From Bacillus sp. WMMC1349 (lineage in GTDB: Bacteria; Bacillota; Bacilli; Bacillales; Bacillaceae), in NCBI RefSeq assembly GCF_013155385.1, contig NZ_JABJUQ010000007.1, positions 3,690,501 through 3,754,500 on the forward strand: a stretch of 64,000 bases of DNA. Direction: 5' to 3'. Position numbers and translations under genes: made by a program. This document shows positions 9,709-18,592 of this stretch, piece by piece. Under the pieces are notes generated by a model. It was given only the letters and a program-made list of their open reading frames with translations. It ran no database searches and was not told where the DNA came from. The number at the start of each line of letters is the position of its first letter. Positions within the stretch are counted from its first letter, which is position 1.

Positions 9709-10358
9709 TAGCGGATCAGCCCTTTTTCTTTTAAATATTCTTCAATTTCTACGAATGATTCAACAGCGACAAATGGAACATTTCGTTCACGCAATAAGTC
9801 TTGTAGCGCATCTTTAGCAAACGTCATATCAGCATATTTGGCCGGATGTGAATCAGGTTCACTGTCACCAGCAAAATAAATCGTCTCATAGTCTTGTTTA
9901 AGTTTCTGAATGACTTTAGATTTATCGATACCATAACGCTCAGAATAATGCCAATGATTTTCATCAATTGTCATATGTACATTGTCCTCTTGAAAGAAAC
10001 CTTTGTTTGAATATACTTCAACATCTTTAATGCCATATTTCTTCAAGATATAGTGAATATAATAATCCGTACCCGCACTTAAGACATAAAAGTCTCCGCC
10101 GTTTTCTTGGACATGCTTAATGAACTCTGGTACATATTCATCAATCGGAATAGAATGGATATCTTCGACAATTTTTTCTTCGCTTTGGTTGATCGAAGCA
10201 AAAACCGCACTAAGGAATTCAATATCTTTCAACTCTCCTGTTTTCCACTTTTTAAACAATTCGCGACCTTCGGGAAAATATTTATCAATAACCATCCAGT
10301 AAAAGTCTTGTTTAGAAATCGTTCCATCAAAGTCTGACACAAATGCCCATTTCTTCAT
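9708..10358 (-). CDS. HAD-superfamily phosphatase, MtnX/SerB-like
   Basis: A 216-residue cytosolic phosphatase. Motif I is SDFDGT (Asp9, Asp11), a long helical cap follows (FYWMVIDKYFPEGRELFKKW), motif II is VLSAGTD near 125, and motif IV is YFAGDSEPDSHPAKYAD. The shape resembles MtnX (2-hydroxy-3-keto-5-methylthiopentenyl-1-P phosphatase) and SerB, but no methionine-salvage gene is nearby. It heads an operon with the glycerol-1-phosphate dehydrogenase, whose start codon overlaps its stop. A phosphate ester in the glycerol-phosphate branch is therefore the likeliest substrate (inference). Not assigned to a known enzyme. Confidence 0.8.
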   Translation of the reverse strand: MKKWAFVSDFDGTISKQDFYWMVIDKYFPEGRELFKKWKTGELKDIEFLSAVFASINQSEEKIVEDIHSIPIDEYVPEFIKHVQENGGDFYVLSAGTDYYIHYILKKYGIKDVEVYSNKGFFQEDNVHMTIDENHWHYSERYGIDKSKVIQKLKQDYETIYFAGDSEPDSHPAKYADMTFAKDALQDLLRERNVPFVAVESFVEIEEYLKEKGLIR

Positions 10359-10597
10359 GCTGCATACCTCTTTTCTCTGGATTTAAAATATTAGATTCAT
10401 TATACAGAAAGTTTGTGAACAATCGCACATTATTATATTTCTTTTTTGTGTACTTTATTTTACATAGTGAATATTCTTTCTTTATGATATCTCCTTTCAT
10501 AGCTTATAATAACAAACTATCCAAAATAACCATAATCATACTCGATTCTTTGTACCAAAAGGGTGGACGCACAAAAGCCTTTTTGTTATATTTGAAA

Positions 10598-10618
10598 TGA
10601 TAATGAAACTCATTATCA
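10598..10618 (+). promoter_or_regulatory. Fur box
   Basis: The 19 bases GATAATGAAACTCATTATC match the GATAATGATAATCATTATC Fur consensus in 17 positions. They lie 28 bases before the start of the siderophore-binding protein, in a 287-base divergent intergenic region, and predict repression when iron is plentiful. Confidence 0.88.
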
Positions 10619-10645
10619 CTTACACTGTCGTGAGGATGATAAAAT

Positions 10646-11602
10646 TTGAAAACAAATAAACTTGCCTTAGGATTCATCATGATCATGCTGTTATTTGTCA
10701 CAGCTTGCAACAACACAACAAAAACAACGGAAAGTCATAAAGCAGCAGAGACAAGATCCTACCAGTCAACACGGGGAGATGTCGACATCCCGACACATCC
10801 GAAACGGATTGTCACCGATTTTTACGCAGGTGAATTATTGACTGTCGGAGCAAATGTTGTCGGCTCAGGATCATGGTCTTTTAAAAATCCTTTTCTTAAA
10901 GATCAGCTAAAAAGCGTCACTGATTTGGGTGACCCGATCAATGTTGAGAAAGTCATGAAACTGAAGCCTGATCTCATTGTCATCATGAAAGAGGATAACT
11001 ATGAAAAACTGTCGAAAATTGCACCAACTGTTGTCATTCCTTATAACACCACAAAAAATATTCAAGAAACTGTCAAAATGTTTGGTGATATTACAGGTGA
11101 GAAAGACAAAGCAAAACAGTTTCTTGCTAATTTTGATCAAAAATCTAAAAATGCTCGTCAAAAAATTGCTAAGGTCATTGACAAAGATGCCACATTTGGT
11201 ATTTATGAAAATACAGATAAAGGGAAGTTCTGGGTCTTTCATGACAATGGCGGACGCGGTGGACAAGCTGTTTATAACGCACTTGGCTTAAAAGCCCCTG
11301 ATCAGATTAACAAAGACATCATCAAAACAGGAGAAATGAAGGAGCTCTCACTAGAAGTTATTCCTGAATATGCTGCCGATTATATGTTCATCACTGATTA
11401 CAATCCCAATGGTGACAGTAAAACACTTGCCAAGCTTAAAGAATCTTCAATTTGGAACAACCTAGAGGCTGTTAAACAAAACCGTGTTTTTATAAATGAC
11501 TTTAATACTTTCTATCCATACGATCCGATTTCTGTTAGCAAACAAGTTGATTTAATTACCGAGATGTTAGTAAAACGTGCAAAGGAAAATAAAACGAAAT
11601 AA
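10646..11602 (+). CDS. Iron-siderophore ABC transporter substrate-binding lipoprotein
   Basis: A 318-residue extracytoplasmic binding protein of the FeuA/FhuD (periplasmic-binding type III) family. The signal peptide ends in the lipobox LFVTAC with Cys21 as lipidation site, followed by KRIVTDFYAGELLTVGANVVGSG, the inter-lobe helix typical of the family, and LKPDLIVIM. The start is TTG with GAGGATG upstream. A Fur box precedes it. No permease or ATPase follows; partner genes must be elsewhere. The next gene is the remains of an AraC regulator, recalling the Btr-FeuA arrangement of B. subtilis. The ligand cannot be read from the sequence. Confidence 0.92.
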   Translation: MKTNKLALGFIMIMLLFVTACNNTTKTTESHKAAETRSYQSTRGDVDIPTHPKRIVTDFYAGELLTVGANVVGSGSWSFKNPFLKDQLKSVTDLGDPINVEKVMKLKPDLIVIMKEDNYEKLSKIAPTVVIPYNTTKNIQETVKMFGDITGEKDKAKQFLANFDQKSKNARQKIAKVIDKDATFGIYENTDKGKFWVFHDNGGRGGQAVYNALGLKAPDQINKDIIKTGEMKELSLEVIPEYAADYMFITDYNPNGDSKTLAKLKESSIWNNLEAVKQNRVFINDFNTFYPYDPISVSKQVDLITEMLVKRAKENKTK

Positions 11603-11606
11603 AGGA

Positions 11607-11719
11607 GCAATCTAAAAAGTCCTTTATCAACATGAATCAGGGGGATTGCGAGACTCCTACGGGAACAGCGAGCAAATTCCCCCATTTTTATTCATCCACA
11701 ATACTTTCAGGACATCCCC
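11607..11719 (+). repeat. Dispersed GGGGCTGTC-family repeat, short copy
   Basis: This contains CTAAAAAGTCCTTTATCAAC at one end and TTTCAGGACATCCCC at the other. The middle joins GGGAACAGCGAGC directly to AAATTCCCCC, so the roughly 75-base internal part of the full copies is missing exactly at the AGCGAGC direct repeat. Confidence 0.9.
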
Positions 11720-11742
11720 TTTATTTTTTGGAGAAGTGATCA

Positions 11743-12559
11743 ATGAGAAATTTTGTTATCAATGAAAAAAGCAAACAATATTGGTGGGAAGGAGAAGGGC
11801 AATTATCTCTTAAAACATTTGCGAATGGAAAAGCATTTTATAAAACGAATCACGGGTTTTTTTCTGTTGAAGAACATCGTTACTTACTTCTCAATGAAGG
11901 TGACTATACAATTACCATTGATGAACAAACTGAAACAGAAGCATTCTGTATTTTCTTCAAGCACGGTTTTGCCGGAGAAGTTTTCCGATCGTTTGCTGAG
12001 TCTGCTGACCAGCTTCTTACCGACCCATTCAAGACGAGCGCCTCTATTCACTTCTTTGAAAAAACGTATCGAAGTCAACGATTATCAGATCAGATTCACC
12101 TGTTTAAAAAGTCATTCACTCCCGATCATAACAGTGATGAGCCTTATCATTTTCTGATGCAGGCTCTCTTATTTGAACATTGTGACAGCAGAATCGATAA
12201 CAGCTGTCCGACGTTCGAGAAGAATTATATAGAAGAATTAGCATAGCACATGAATTTATTAGAGCATTTTTTCATCAGCACATCCACTTACAAGACATTG
12301 CCCAAGCTTCTTGTGTTTCACAAAACCATCTGCTAAGAACCTATACCAGAATATATGGTATGACCCCTCATCAACACATGACAGATTTAGAATCAGAAAA
12401 GCGAAAGATCTATTAGCGAAACAAGAACTCAACATGACCGAAATCTCCTTTGAACTTGGCTTTAACAATCCTGTCTCATTTCATAAAATGTTCAAACAAC
12501 ATGTTGGCCTTTCTCCACTTCAATATCGAAAAAAAGTGATTTTGGATAGGAATTGCTGA
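11743..12559 (+). pseudogene. AraC-family transcriptional regulator, broken by two frameshifts
   Basis: The first frame (11743-12246, ATG after GGAGAAG) gives a 167-residue cupin-like sensor domain. Its stop at 12244 is followed in another frame by EFIRAFFHQHIHLQDIAQAS and CVSQNHLLRTYTRIYGMTP, the first helix-turn-helix of an AraC domain. Near 12390 the frame moves again to RIRKAKDLLAKQELNMTEIS and ELGFNNPVSFHKMFKQHVG, the second helix-turn-helix, ending at 12559. Both shifts have the same sense (one base lost, or two gained). It lies directly after a siderophore-binding protein, so it probably once activated that uptake system in the manner of Btr (inference). Two sequencing errors would also give this picture. 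Confidence 0.88.
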
Positions 12560-12605
12560 CGATAACTTTATTAAAATGAGGAAAAACATCAAAGGAGAGA
12601 TTGAA

Positions 12606-12967
12606 GTGGACATTCAAAAAGTAAAACAAATTGGGATTCCTGTTCATGATCTAAAAAGAGCGATATCCTTGATGTACTAGGCATGTCTCTAATGTTTCAG
12701 ACAGAACAGATGGCTTTCTTTCAGTGCAATGAACTGAGGCTTTGCCTAAGCATTTCTGAAAAAGCCGAATTTGCTCGCTCAAGCTCTATCATCTATTTTC
12801 AAGTGAATGACTTAACAGCAGCATATGAGGAGCTTGTAAACAAAGGGGTTACATGTCTTGATCAGCCACATATTGTTGCAAAAATGGAACAGACAGCAAC
12901 ATGGATGACCTTTTTTAAAGATACGGAGGATAATATCCTTGCTTTGATGTGTGAAGTGGCACAGTGA
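12606..12967 (+). pseudogene. VOC (glyoxalase/bleomycin-resistance) family protein, frameshifted
   Basis: GTG at 12606 with AAAGGAGAG upstream opens VDIQKVKQIGIPVHDLKRAIS, the normal start of a vicinal-oxygen-chelate domain, but a TAG comes at 12678. The expected continuation DVLGMSLMFQTEQMAFFQCN runs in another frame to 12967 and includes SIIYFQVNDLTAAYEELVNK and MTFFKDTEDNILALM. The usual SFYRDVLG segment is shortened, so a small deletion of several bases probably caused the shift. The original substrate is unknown. Confidence 0.85.
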
Positions 12968-13001
12968 TTGGAACGATTTATTTTGAAGGTCATAAGAAAA
13001 T

Positions 13002-13172
13002 GGGGCTGTCTAAAAAGTCCTTTATCAACTTGAAGAGGGTATTGTGAGACTCCTGCGGGAACAGCGAGCCAGGCGAGACCCCGCAGGAGCAAGGAACGAG
13101 CTCCAAGGAGGCTCGCGGATCGCCCGCGGAAAGCGAGCAAATTCCCCTCCACACTACTTTCAGGACAGCCCC
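13002..13172 (+). repeat. Dispersed GGGGCTGTC-family repeat, full copy
   Basis: A 171-base element with inverted ends GGGGCTGTC and GGACAGCCCC. The middle contains the paired arms GACTCCTGCGGGAACAGCGAGC and the later GATCGCCCGCGGAAAGCGAG, with CCCCGCAGGAGC and GAGCTCCAAGGAGGCTC between them. There is no coding capacity. Confidence 0.92.
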
Positions 13173-13183
13173 ATTCCAAATTG

Positions 13184-13342
13184 TTAGCTGTTTTTCACTT
13201 TCACCTGATCACAAGCCGATTGACATGAGCGTCTTAGTTCACATGCAGCACATTTTCCCTTGCGGCTTCTTTTCACTAATTTAAAGAGTGTCCATGCCGC
13301 ATATCCGAAGATCAATGCTCCAATTGCTATATTAAACAGCAT
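13184..13342 (-). CDS. FeoB-associated Cys-rich membrane protein
   Basis: A 52-residue protein encoded 15 bases after feoB with AAGGAAG before its ATG. It has one transmembrane helix (LFNIAIGALIFGYAAWTLF, residues 2-20), a basic stretch KLVKRSRKGK, and a cysteine cluster CAACELRRSCQSAC (31-44). This matches the FeoB-associated Cys-rich family that follows feoB in many Firmicutes, thought to act like FeoC in ferrous-iron uptake. It ends 11 bases from the repeat element. Confidence 0.9.
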   Translation of the reverse strand: MLFNIAIGALIFGYAAWTLFKLVKRSRKGKCAACELRRSCQSACDQVKVKNS

Positions 13343-13357
13343 GCTGCCACTTCCTTC

Positions 13358-15358
13358 TTATGATAATCCAAATAATTTTCCACCTTGATAAATAAGAAAC
13401 ACCAATGCATATGCAATGACAAGTCCATAAATAATCGATAAGTATGTCCATTTTTTCGAATCGGTTTCTTTTCTGATCACAGCTACTGTTGCTAAGCATG
13501 GGACATATAAAAGAACAAATACCATAAATCCGTAAGCAGCCAATGGTGAAAATTGTTGTGCCATCATGCCCTGCAATTGTTCTTCAGGCACGAAATAAAT
13601 GATGCTCATTGAAGCTACTACCACTTCTTTCGCAAGAAATCCTGTCAGCAATGATGCGGCAGCTTGCCATGTTCCAAAGCCGAGGGGTATTAAGATCGGC
13701 GCAATCACACCGCCAATCATCGCCAAAAAGCTGTCATCCATCTCTACACCTGTTCCACCTGGTCCTGTATAGGATAAGAGCCAAATCAGAACAGATCCGC
13801 CAAAAATGTATGTTCCTGCTTTACGGACGAACCCTTTGCCTTTTTCCCATGTGGAACGCCATAATGTACGAGCCTGTGGCAATCGATATGGCGGTAACTC
13901 AATGACAAAAAATGATTTTTCTTCTTTTAGTTTTGAAGAAGATAAAAACTTGGCCAATATCAAAGCGGCAACAATTCCCAATACATATAGTGAAAGGACG
14001 ACTAAAGCCTGATGCGCCGCAAAAAAAGCTCCTGCAAACAGAGCGTAAACCGGCAGTCTTGCCGAACATGACATAAACGGTGTCAACATAATGGTTAACA
14101 GTCTTTCTTTTGGTTGTTCAACAGTTCTGGCTGCCATGATCCCAGGGACGTTACAGCCAAAGCCGATGATTAACGGAATAAACGCTTTTCCATTTAACCC
14201 GATCGCCTCCATTAGACGATCCATGACCATTGCCACTCTTGCCATATATCCGGAATCCTCTAAGAGCGATATAAAGAAAAACAAAATAAATATTTGCGGG
14301 ACAAATACAAGGACACCGCCTACACCTGCTATAATACCATCAAGTATAAGTGCTTCGATAAACGGGCTAGCACCCATTGACGATAAAGCTGATTGTGTCC
14401 AATCTGTCAGCTGTCCGCCGATAAACCCATCAAGTGCATCTGATAATGGAACTCCAAACCAGTCAAAGGTTAACATAAACATAAGATACATAAAGCCTAA
14501 GAAAATCGGGATGCCTAATACTTTGTTGGTGACAATCGCATCAACTCGTTCAGTAAACGTTAATTTACCGGCTGATTGAAATTCAATTGACTCATCTATC
14601 ACATGTTCAATGTACTGTTCCCTGACATGATGAATATGCTGGGATAAAGACCTTGCCGCAAGCTGATCTTCAGCAGCTTGGCAAATGTTTTCTAATTGTT
14701 CTGCCTCTGCAAGGGTCTCCAACCGTTTCTTCATGTTTGAGTTTCCTTCAAAATATTGAAGAGCCATCCAGCGTTTTGAAATTTCAGGCTGATCCGGGAT
14801 GATCAATTCGAGCTGGTGTATCGCTTGTTCGACAGCTTCACCGTAATCGATGACCAACGGTTTTAGCGGTTGATTTTTTGCCGATCCTAAATGCTGACTG
14901 AGTTCATTACACCCTTTTCCGCTTCGCGCCACAATTGGAAGAACCGGAACTCCTAAAACTTTAGATATGTTCTGGTAATTGACGACAATACCGCGCTGCT
15001 TGGCGACATCCATCATATTTAAACCGATCGTCAGCGGCTTCCCAAATTCAAGCAGCTGAACAGTTAGATGGAGATTTCGTTTCAATTGTGATGCATCTAC
15101 AATATTTAAGACTTCTGTAAATGATTCGTTTAATAAAAAATCGGTGACAACCCCTTCATCACGAGAAAGGGGACTTAATGTATATACACCTGGAAGATCG
15201 ATCATCTTCCCTTGTTTGTTTCGGATGACCCCAACTTTTTTCTCTACAGTGACCCCGCTCCAGTTTCCAACATATTCATATGAACCTGTTAAAGCATTAA
15301 ATAAAGAGGTCTTCCCTGTATTGGGATTTCCGAACAAGGCGATCTGTTGTTCGGTCAT
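13358..15358 (-). CDS. feoB: Ferrous iron transport GTPase-permease FeoB
   Basis: A 666-residue inner-membrane Fe(II) transporter. The N-terminal G domain has G1 GNPNTGKTS (10-18), a threonine-containing switch region (GNWSGVTVEKK) and G3 DLPGVYTLSPLS; the G4 motif is NMMD. After a helical GDI-like region come two Gate-type membrane blocks, including PLIIGFGCNVPGIMAARTVE and MSCSARLPVYALF, with conserved cysteines. The ATG overlaps the feoA stop by four bases. The operon is feoA-feoB-Cys-rich protein under a Fur box. Confidence 0.97.
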   Translation of the reverse strand: MTEQQIALFGNPNTGKTSLFNALTGSYEYVGNWSGVTVEKKVGVIRNKQGKMIDLPGVYTLSPLSRDEGVVTDFLLNESFTEVLNIVDASQLKRNLHLTVQLLEFGKPLTIGLNMMDVAKQRGIVVNYQNISKVLGVPVLPIVARSGKGCNELSQHLGSAKNQPLKPLVIDYGEAVEQAIHQLELIIPDQPEISKRWMALQYFEGNSNMKKRLETLAEAEQLENICQAAEDQLAARSLSQHIHHVREQYIEHVIDESIEFQSAGKLTFTERVDAIVTNKVLGIPIFLGFMYLMFMLTFDWFGVPLSDALDGFIGGQLTDWTQSALSSMGASPFIEALILDGIIAGVGGVLVFVPQIFILFFFISLLEDSGYMARVAMVMDRLMEAIGLNGKAFIPLIIGFGCNVPGIMAARTVEQPKERLLTIMLTPFMSCSARLPVYALFAGAFFAAHQALVVLSLYVLGIVAALILAKFLSSSKLKEEKSFFVIELPPYRLPQARTLWRSTWEKGKGFVRKAGTYIFGGSVLIWLLSYTGPGGTGVEMDDSFLAMIGGVIAPILIPLGFGTWQAAASLLTGFLAKEVVVASMSIIYFVPEEQLQGMMAQQFSPLAAYGFMVFVLLYVPCLATVAVIRKETDSKKWTYLSIIYGLVIAYALVFLIYQGGKLFGLS

Positions 15359-15585
15359 ATTTTTTCAATCCTTATTTTTTTTGCATCATTTAATCGTATA
15401 CTCATGCACTGCCCGCAAGTCTCAATCAAACAAGGGCCGCCAAACGGTAGCTTTTGTTTAATACAAACCTCGGCATCCTCTTTCAAGCCAAGGTGAATCA
15501 GTCTGCAATGGACCAACTCATTGACAGCTGAAAAATCTTTCACTCGCGCGCGCTCTTTCCGATTCAAATCTGTTAAAACCATCAT
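15355..15585 (-). CDS. feoA: Ferrous iron transport protein FeoA
   Basis: A 76-residue SH3-like cytosolic partner of FeoB. Motifs include RLIHLGLKEDAEVCIKQKLP and the terminal GQCMSIRLNDAKKIRIE. I choose the ATG at 15585: GGAGG stands eight bases upstream on the minus strand. A longer in-frame GTG at 15600 overlaps that site and is unlikely. It is the first gene of the feo operon. Confidence 0.93.
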   Translation of the reverse strand: MMVLTDLNRKERARVKDFSAVNELVHCRLIHLGLKEDAEVCIKQKLPFGGPCLIETCGQCMSIRLNDAKKIRIEKI

Positions 15586-15609
15586 GATGCCTGCCTCCAC
15601 ATCTGAAAA

Positions 15610-15647
15610 TGATAATCGTTATCATTATCATACCTTAATCTATTATA
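15610..15647 (-). promoter_or_regulatory. feo promoter -10 with Fur box
   Basis: The minus strand reads TATAAT at 15647-15642, followed by GATAATGATAACGATTATC within 15610-15630, an almost perfect 19-bp Fur box placed just after the -10 and before feoA. The -35 is weak. This predicts iron-dependent repression of feoAB. Confidence 0.92.
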
Positions 15648-15682
15648 GTAAACAAGTACTCTATTTTAAAAAAATAACACGT

Positions 15683-16777
15683 TTAACCAATACGATGCCT
15701 CACTTTTTGCTCTGTGCTTCTCAGCTTTGGCCGATATATTTTCCCTACTAACATATAACCGTATTTAAATTGATTAACAGTCCATGACAGCAGAACTGAA
15801 CCGCCTAAACTGATGACAAACAACAGCACTCCAACTAGAACCGGATGAACAGTAGTGCCCTTAAAAAGGATCATTCCGGGTATCAGAAAGAAAGCATGCA
15901 ATAAATAAATTGAGAAAGAACAATTGCTAATCGTTAAGATCAACCGTGGTACAGACTTTATTTTGGAAAATAAATGAAATAACAAGAAAATAACACTAGT
16001 CGAGTAAAATAAAATGTCAGGTCGTTTAGAGGAGACTGCAATATTTTGGTCGAAGTAAGTGATACTCACAATTGCAGCAGCTGTAATGATTGCGACTGTG
16101 TAGACGGTGTAACGATACTGATTCAAGATAGCCAAAAAGCGTTTGTAATCTCTTCCGCAATAATAGGCTAGACAAAAATAGAAAAGCCACCCAACAAACG
16201 GAACCCAGAAAAATGGAAATGGAGAATTCTTTGCCAAAACTGGCGGTTGAATGAATGTAAAGTAGCTTAAATAGGCAGCTGTAATCAAAAAAGAGATCGG
16301 CAACACCCATTTAGGCGACGCTTTTTCAAAAAAAGCATGAAAACACATATGGAGAAGATAAAATTGGAAGATGACAAGAATAAAGTAGCCAATGAAATTC
16401 CCAAGGAAAATGTTAGCGAACAGTTTTTTTACCATCGCCAAACCATCAACCTGCTGCGTCATCATACCTGTTAACAAAACAGCATCTAGCACAGCGATAA
16501 ATAGAAAGGGAACAAAAATTGTTTTCAATCTCTTCTTTAAAAATCCTTGCGGTACATCATGGGGATAAGCATGTGAAAGTAAAAATTCAGAAATGAAAAT
16601 AAATGCTGGTGTGCTAAACATGAGAAGCGTTCGAAAAGCTTCAACAATGCGAACTACATCACCTTGAGACTCCCCTGTGATCAGGACAACCATGGAAATC
16701 GTATGTAATAAAACAACGCTTAAACAGGAAACAAAACGTATTAAGAAAATCTCTTTCACCTGCACAATGACCACCAC
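15683..16777 (-). CDS. Membrane acyltransferase (acyltransferase 3 family)
   Basis: A protein of up to 364 residues with about ten transmembrane helices, of the acyltransferase-3/OafA-IcaC type that transfers acyl groups to extracellular glycans. The family's early FLIRFVSCLSVVLLHTIS with the conserved histidine and the later FISEFLLSH segment are visible; the C-terminus ends in a basic tail. Several GTG codons (16777, 16774, 16765, 16759) follow GAGGAG, so the start is uncertain by up to six codons. It is a single gene divergent from the lactate permease. Substrate unknown; B. subtilis YfiQ is a plausible relative. Confidence 0.82.
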   Translation of the reverse strand: MVVIVQVKEIFLIRFVSCLSVVLLHTISMVVLITGESQGDVVRIVEAFRTLLMFSTPAFIFISEFLLSHAYPHDVPQGFLKKRLKTIFVPFLFIAVLDAVLLTGMMTQQVDGLAMVKKLFANIFLGNFIGYFILVIFQFYLLHMCFHAFFEKASPKWVLPISFLITAAYLSYFTFIQPPVLAKNSPFPFFWVPFVGWLFYFCLAYYCGRDYKRFLAILNQYRYTVYTVAIITAAAIVSITYFDQNIAVSSKRPDILFYSTSVIFLLFHLFSKIKSVPRLILTISNCSFSIYLLHAFFLIPGMILFKGTTVHPVLVGVLLFVISLGGSVLLSWTVNQFKYGYMLVGKIYRPKLRSTEQKVRHRIG

Positions 16778-16788
16778 TCCTCTTCAAA

Positions 16789-16802
16789 TGTAAACATTTA
16801 CA
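16789..16802. promoter_or_regulatory. 14-bp palindrome in divergent promoter region
   Basis: TGTAAACATTTACA has six-base inverted arms (TGTAAA/TTTACA) and lies between the divergent acyltransferase and lactate permease genes. It may be an operator; the regulator is unknown. A TATAAT at 16881-16886 is a possible -10 for the permease. Confidence 0.4.
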
Positions 16803-16934
16803 AATTAGCATAAATATCCAATTTAAAAAAGAGCCCAATTGCTCAAGTTATCTCTTAAGAATAATCATAAATCAAACGGTTATAATACTAACGCTTTATA
16901 ATAAACCGGAACTTTTAGGCAGGTGTACTTCAAT

Positions 16935-18575
16935 ATGAACAGTTTTGAATTGATTACGGCATTAATGCCGGTCTTGTCAGTATTTCTCTTTCTTGTAATT
17001 TTGCGTATGCCGGCATCAAGGGCAATGCCTGTCAGTTTCTTAGCAACTGCTTTATTAGCTTACTTTGTATGGAAGATGCCTATTATCCAAATTACAGCTG
17101 CATCGATTGAAGGTATCATTATTGCTATTTCAATTCTTTGGATTGTATTCGGTGCCATTCTATTACTCAACACCCTTACAAGCAGCGGTGCTTTAGATTC
17201 AATTCGCAACGGTTTCTCACAAATCTCAACTGACCGAAGAATCCAGCTCATTATTATTGCCTGGTTATTCGGTGCTTTTATCGAAGGCGCTGCCGGGTTT
17301 GGTACGCCTGCAGCGATTGGTGCACCGCTTCTTGTCGCACTGGGATTTCCTCCACTGGCCGCAGTCTCATTAGCTCTAATAGCAGATAGTTCGCCTGTAT
17401 CATTTGGAGCTGTCGGAACACCGATGATTGTCGGGGTCAAACAAGGGCTAAATGAAGGTGGCTCTTTGGCGGAAGTTGTCCAAAGAGGGCTAGGGAATCA
17501 ATCGATTGGTGAATACTTACAAGAAGTTGCCAGTACTGCTGTTTTTATCGATTTATTTATTGGAACGTTAATTCCTGTCATTATGGTCTGTATGCTAACC
17601 CGTTTTTTTGGAGAAAACCGCTCCTGGAAAGAAGGGTTTGTAGCAATTCCTTTTGCGATCTTTGCCGGATTATGCTTCACCATTCCTGCTTTTTTGGTTG
17701 CTACCTTTTTAGGGCCTGAATTTCCATCGATCATTGGCGGACTAGTCGGTCTAGCCATTGTTGTCCCCTCTGTTAAGCGCGGCTTTTTGCTGCCAAAAGA
17801 GACGTGGGACTTTCCAAAGAAAGAACAGGAAGCTAGCAGTCAACAACTCGATTATCAACAAGTGATGCCTCTGTGGCTTGCCTGGCTACCATACTTGTTT
17901 GTCGCTGCGTTTTTAGTGCTAACACGCCTTGAAGTTTTACCGTTAAAAGACTGGCTTCGTCAGTTTAAAGTTGGTTGGGGATCCATCCTGGGAACAAACA
18001 TCAGCACCTTTTTTGAACCTTTTTATTTACCGGGATCCATCTTTCTTGTCGTCATTTTGATCACGATTTTTCTTCATAAGATGAGCCGGACAAGTGTCAT
18101 TGAAACCGTAACAGGCTCAGCGAAAATGATGGTGGGAAGTGTCATCGCACTCGGAACTGCAGTCCCAATGGTAAGAATCTTTATTAACTCCGGTCTTAAC
18201 AATGCTGATTTATTAAGCATGCCAATGGAATTAGCCACTTTTATCGCTAATGGGGTTGGAAAAGGCTGGCCATTTGTTGCACCATTTATTGGCGGACTTG
18301 GATCTTTTATATCAGGCAGTGCCACCTTTAGCAATATGATGTTTTCCTTGTTTCAGTTCAGCATTGCAGAACAAATTGATGCGGCACATCAAATTATTCT
18401 CTCTTTACAAGTACTTGGTGCGAATTCAGGAAATATGATTTGTGTTTTAAATGTCGTTGCAGCTGCTTCAGTTGTCGGTTTAATCGGCAAAGAAGGAACC
18501 ATCATTCGCATGACACTCGGGCCAATGATTTTTTACTGTATTGCTGCTAGTCTTATCGGTTTTCTGCTTCTATAG
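16935..18575 (+). CDS. lctP: L-lactate permease (LctP family)
   Basis: A 546-residue polytopic membrane protein of the LctP/LldP family that imports lactate with protons. Characteristic segments are the conserved [38 protein letters not shown], and [17 protein letters not shown] near the C-terminus. I start at ATG 16935, nine bases after AGGCAGGTG; an in-frame GTG at 16923 overlaps that site. No lactate oxidation genes (lutABC) are adjacent. It is a single gene. Confidence 0.93.
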   Translation: MNSFELITALMPVLSVFLFLVILRMPASRAMPVSFLATALLAYFVWKMPIIQITAASIEGIIIAISILWIVFGAILLLNTLTSSGALDSIRNGFSQISTDRRIQLIIIAWLFGAFIEGAAGFGTPAAIGAPLLVALGFPPLAAVSLALIADSSPVSFGAVGTPMIVGVKQGLNEGGSLAEVVQRGLGNQSIGEYLQEVASTAVFIDLFIGTLIPVIMVCMLTRFFGENRSWKEGFVAIPFAIFAGLCFTIPAFLVATFLGPEFPSIIGGLVGLAIVVPSVKRGFLLPKETWDFPKKEQEASSQQLDYQQVMPLWLAWLPYLFVAAFLVLTRLEVLPLKDWLRQFKVGWGSILGTNISTFFEPFYLPGSIFLVVILITIFLHKMSRTSVIETVTGSAKMMVGSVIALGTAVPMVRIFINSGLNNADLLSMPMELATFIANGVGKGWPFVAPFIGGLGSFISGSATFSNMMFSLFQFSIAEQIDAAHQIILSLQVLGANSGNMICVLNVVAAASVVGLIGKEGTIIRMTLGPMIFYCIAASLIGFLLL

Positions 18576-18592
18576 CATGAAATGGTATGCAT

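Noticed and set aside
12862-13179. Open frames running through the repeat elements, for example reading LAFRGRSASLLGARSLLLRG
   Set aside because: The same peptide recurs at each full repeat copy on the minus strand and reflects the repeat's nucleotide sequence, not a gene.
14091-14579. A 162-codon plus-strand frame inside feoB
   Set aside because: It is antisense to well-conserved FeoB membrane segments and has no independent support.
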